Program-made: the position numbers and the translations under genes
The notes under the pieces: model-generated
The model's database searches: none
The model's input: the letters and a program-made list of their open reading frames with translations, nothing else
What the model was told of the DNA's origin: nothing
Shown here: positions 62,519 to 64,000 of the stretch, piece by piece
How the letters are laid out: each line of letters starts with the position of its first letter
Numbering within the stretch: the first letter of the stretch is position 1
IMG/VR virus record: IMGVR_UViG_3300047284_000202
Location: 1 to 64,000 of that record
Reading direction: 5' to 3' (one strand)
DNA: 64,000 bases
From: a virus

Positions 62519-62592
62519 GCCTGAGTAGCTCAGCTGGATAGAGCAACGGTTTTGTAAACCGTAGGTCGTCGGTTCAAGTCCGACCTTGGGCT
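62519..62592 (+). tRNA. tRNA-Thr(TGT)
   Basis: Acceptor GCCTGAG/CTTGGGC, anticodon arm ACGGT TTTGTAA ACCGT, T arm GTCGG TTCAAGT CCGAC. A TATAAT box flanked by CACA/TGTG lies at 62500-62514, perhaps its own promoter. Confidence 0.93.
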
Positions 62593-62610
62593 TTAATGTT
62601 CTACAACTTG

Positions 62611-62618
62611 TATAAATA
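62611..62618 (+). promoter_or_regulatory. Consensus T4-type late promoter TATAAATA
   Basis: 29 bases before the GTG at 62647; AGGAAGG lies between. Starts the unit of fiber-like structural genes running out of the window. Confidence 0.7.
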
Positions 62619-62646
62619 AAACTGTATGAAAGGAAGGTAATACTAA

Positions 62647-63978
62647 GTGGCAGTTAAAAGAATATCACAACTTGCTACAATCTCTGATGCGGCTCTCACT
62701 GGAGAAGCAATTCTTCCTGTCGTTGTTTCCGATCCATTACTTCCAAACAGAAAGTCAAAAGTCAGTCAACTCTTTCGTGGAGTTGCTGCAGGATCAAAAA
62801 CAGCACCAGGACTTGCTTTTGACTTAGACCGTGATACGGGATTGTATCAAAATTCGTATAATGAACTTGGAGTTTCATTTGGAACTGCTTCTCTTTATCA
62901 CAGAAAGAATAGCAACAGTGATGGTTCAACTACAGTTATTATTGCAGCTGGTGATTCTGTAGCAACTAACGTTAATGTCCAGTACCAACCACAAGGTGCT
63001 GGATTTTTTACAGTAAATGGTGTTTCTAGATTTACTGATGCAAACTTCTATCTTGTAGACGATACAGATCAGAATAAGAGAGCACAGTTTCAGATTTCTG
63101 GTATCTCTACTGGTGGTGGTATTAAGACTTTTAACTTACCTTCGGTTGGATCTCAAACAGGTACTACATTACTTGGTACTGATACAGCACAGACACTTAC
63201 AAACAAATCAATTGTAATTGTAGATGCTAACTTACAACTTACTGGATCATTAAATGCAAGTAAAATTGCAAAATTTGAAGTTGATAGTTGGGATTCTGTT
63301 GGCACCAAAACTTATAAATTACCTGACCTAGGTGTGAGTGTAATTGAAGCAGTCTTAGTTGATGATAGAACTGTACAATATGTTTCAAATAAATTTTATG
63401 TAAATCCTTTGATTAGTGATACACCATCTAATGATCCCCAAAACCCAACACCATATGTTGCATTAGATAGTGCTAACATTACAGCAAATAGAGTTGCTGT
63501 ATTTCCAGATCAAAACATTGTATTTGTTGGTGAGGATTCAAACCAAGTTTTAACTAACAAAATTTATAGAGGTGCAGTTTTTGCTGACACTACAACTCTA
63601 AGTAAAAGAGTTACTTTTGATCTTTCGAACTATCTGCCACTACAGAATGCTATTGTTGGATTTCCGTCAACAAACCTAAACACTCAAACAACAGAAGTTA
63701 ACTATTTTGTTTGGGAGAGAGCAAGACAAAACCTATATAATAAAACAGCAGTTGGTTTGACAATTGCTAGTCCAACGGCACCTGCTTCTAGACAAGTTGT
63801 AATTGATACGAGTAACTTGACATCTATTCGTAATATTCAATTTCCAGATGCAGATGCTACATTACTTTCTACTAATAACGCAGGATCATTGCAGGGAATT
63901 TCATTCGGTGGTGCCCTTGGTGCCGATTCCTTTGGTGGTAGATTAAGATTACAAACTTATTTTCAGGCAGGATGGTAA
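62647..63978 (+). CDS. Virion structural protein, tail fiber/baseplate type
   Basis: 443 residues, GTG start behind AGGAAGG. MAVKRISQLATISDAALTGE is the stereotyped start of a family of cyanophage fiber-like proteins, followed by LPVVVSDPLLPNRKSKVSQL. The rest is a series of short beta repeats (TLTNKSIVIVDANLQLTGSL; QVLTNKIYRGAVF). It ends LQTYFQAGW. Probably part of the distal tail or baseplate periphery that contacts the host. Late promoter upstream. Confidence 0.75.
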   Translation: MAVKRISQLATISDAALTGEAILPVVVSDPLLPNRKSKVSQLFRGVAAGSKTAPGLAFDLDRDTGLYQNSYNELGVSFGTASLYHRKNSNSDGSTTVIIAAGDSVATNVNVQYQPQGAGFFTVNGVSRFTDANFYLVDDTDQNKRAQFQISGISTGGGIKTFNLPSVGSQTGTTLLGTDTAQTLTNKSIVIVDANLQLTGSLNASKIAKFEVDSWDSVGTKTYKLPDLGVSVIEAVLVDDRTVQYVSNKFYVNPLISDTPSNDPQNPTPYVALDSANITANRVAVFPDQNIVFVGEDSNQVLTNKIYRGAVFADTTTLSKRVTFDLSNYLPLQNAIVGFPSTNLNTQTTEVNYFVWERARQNLYNKTAVGLTIASPTAPASRQVVIDTSNLTSIRNIQFPDADATLLSTNNAGSLQGISFGGALGADSFGGRLRLQTYFQAGW

Positions 63979-63985
63979 TTAAAAA

Positions 63986-64000
63986 ATGGCAGCAGGAAGA
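63986..64000 (+). CDS. Start of a next gene, truncated by the window
   Basis: ATG seven bases after the preceding stop, followed by GCA GCA GGA AGA (MAAGR..). Only five codons are visible; probably the next structural gene, but nothing more can be said. Confidence 0.35.

Noticed and set aside
1-64000. CRISPR arrays, rRNA genes, insertion sequences, integrase or attachment site
   Set aside because: No regularly spaced repeats, no rRNA motifs, no transposase or integrase signatures were found; the phage appears lytic in this window.

Overview
The window is part of the genome of a T4-like cyanophage, a contractile-tailed phage of marine picocyanobacteria and most likely of Synechococcus. T4 core genes are present in T4-like order: the regA end, 43, uvsX, 41, 61, nrdA/nrdB, rnh, 33-59-32, 53, 48, 4, 54, 26, 51, a 27-like hub gene and a 5-like spike gene. 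Cyanobacterial auxiliary genes sit among them: hsp20, a 2OG-Fe(II) oxygenase, mazG, hli, petF, psbA, speD, phoH, thyX, a CpeT-like bilin lyase and a porin. Genes are dense, AT-rich, overlap by 1-20 bases at many junctions, and lie mostly on the + strand. Two blocks are on the - strand (144-1488 and 45949-47757). No stretch over 300 bases lacks a gene or RNA.

Layout. 1-1490: regA end, terminator, and a chain of tiny - strand genes with a repeated-hairpin leader. 1648-9374: hsp20, DNA polymerase, UvsX, oxygenase, helicase, MazG. 9433-15068: a PD-(D/E)XK-like protein and three proteins that look like capsid cargo or internal head proteins. 15117-24832: small membrane proteins, an Ig-like surface protein, primase, ribonucleotide reductase, a GH24+C39 endolysin with a probable internal start, another capsid-targeted basic protein, and a GIY-YIG-like nuclease. 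24829-28458: a tRNA cluster (17 canonical tRNAs and one degenerate) with an HNH endonuclease, a CpeT-like gene, several small genes and at least three structured non-tRNA elements. 28494-32525: small genes, then hli-petF-psbA, HNH and speD. 32525-37262: a 985-residue structural protein and a host-type SLH/OprB porin. 37323-45871: more tRNAs, glutaredoxin, RNase H, thyX, phoH, a RecB-like nuclease, 33-59-DUF1825-32. 45949-61823: baseplate and tail genes. 61824-64000: small genes, three tRNAs and the first of the fiber-like structural genes.

How the genes work together. The early and middle blocks replicate and recombine DNA and supply dNTPs (NrdA/B, ThyX, MazG). The photosynthesis block (D1, ferredoxin, Hli, CpeT-like) would keep the host's light reactions running, and the porin may alter the host outer membrane. 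The tail and baseplate blocks build the virion. Two promoter types recur: sigma70-like TTGACA-17/18-TATAAT boxes, and T4-type late boxes (NATAAATA) 20-35 bases before structural genes. psbA carries both, overlapped. The 23 canonical tRNAs cover every amino acid except Ala and Cys.

The observations most worth following are: a T TTT TTC slippery heptamer that joins 26 to 51 in the -1 frame, just upstream of the tape-measure-like genes; the phage-borne porin; a homing-endonuclease leader in which a late promoter sits inside the hairpin that hides the ribosome binding site; in-frame internal starts in the endolysin and in a cargo protein; and divergent genes 48 and 4, whose late promoters each lie inside the other gene.
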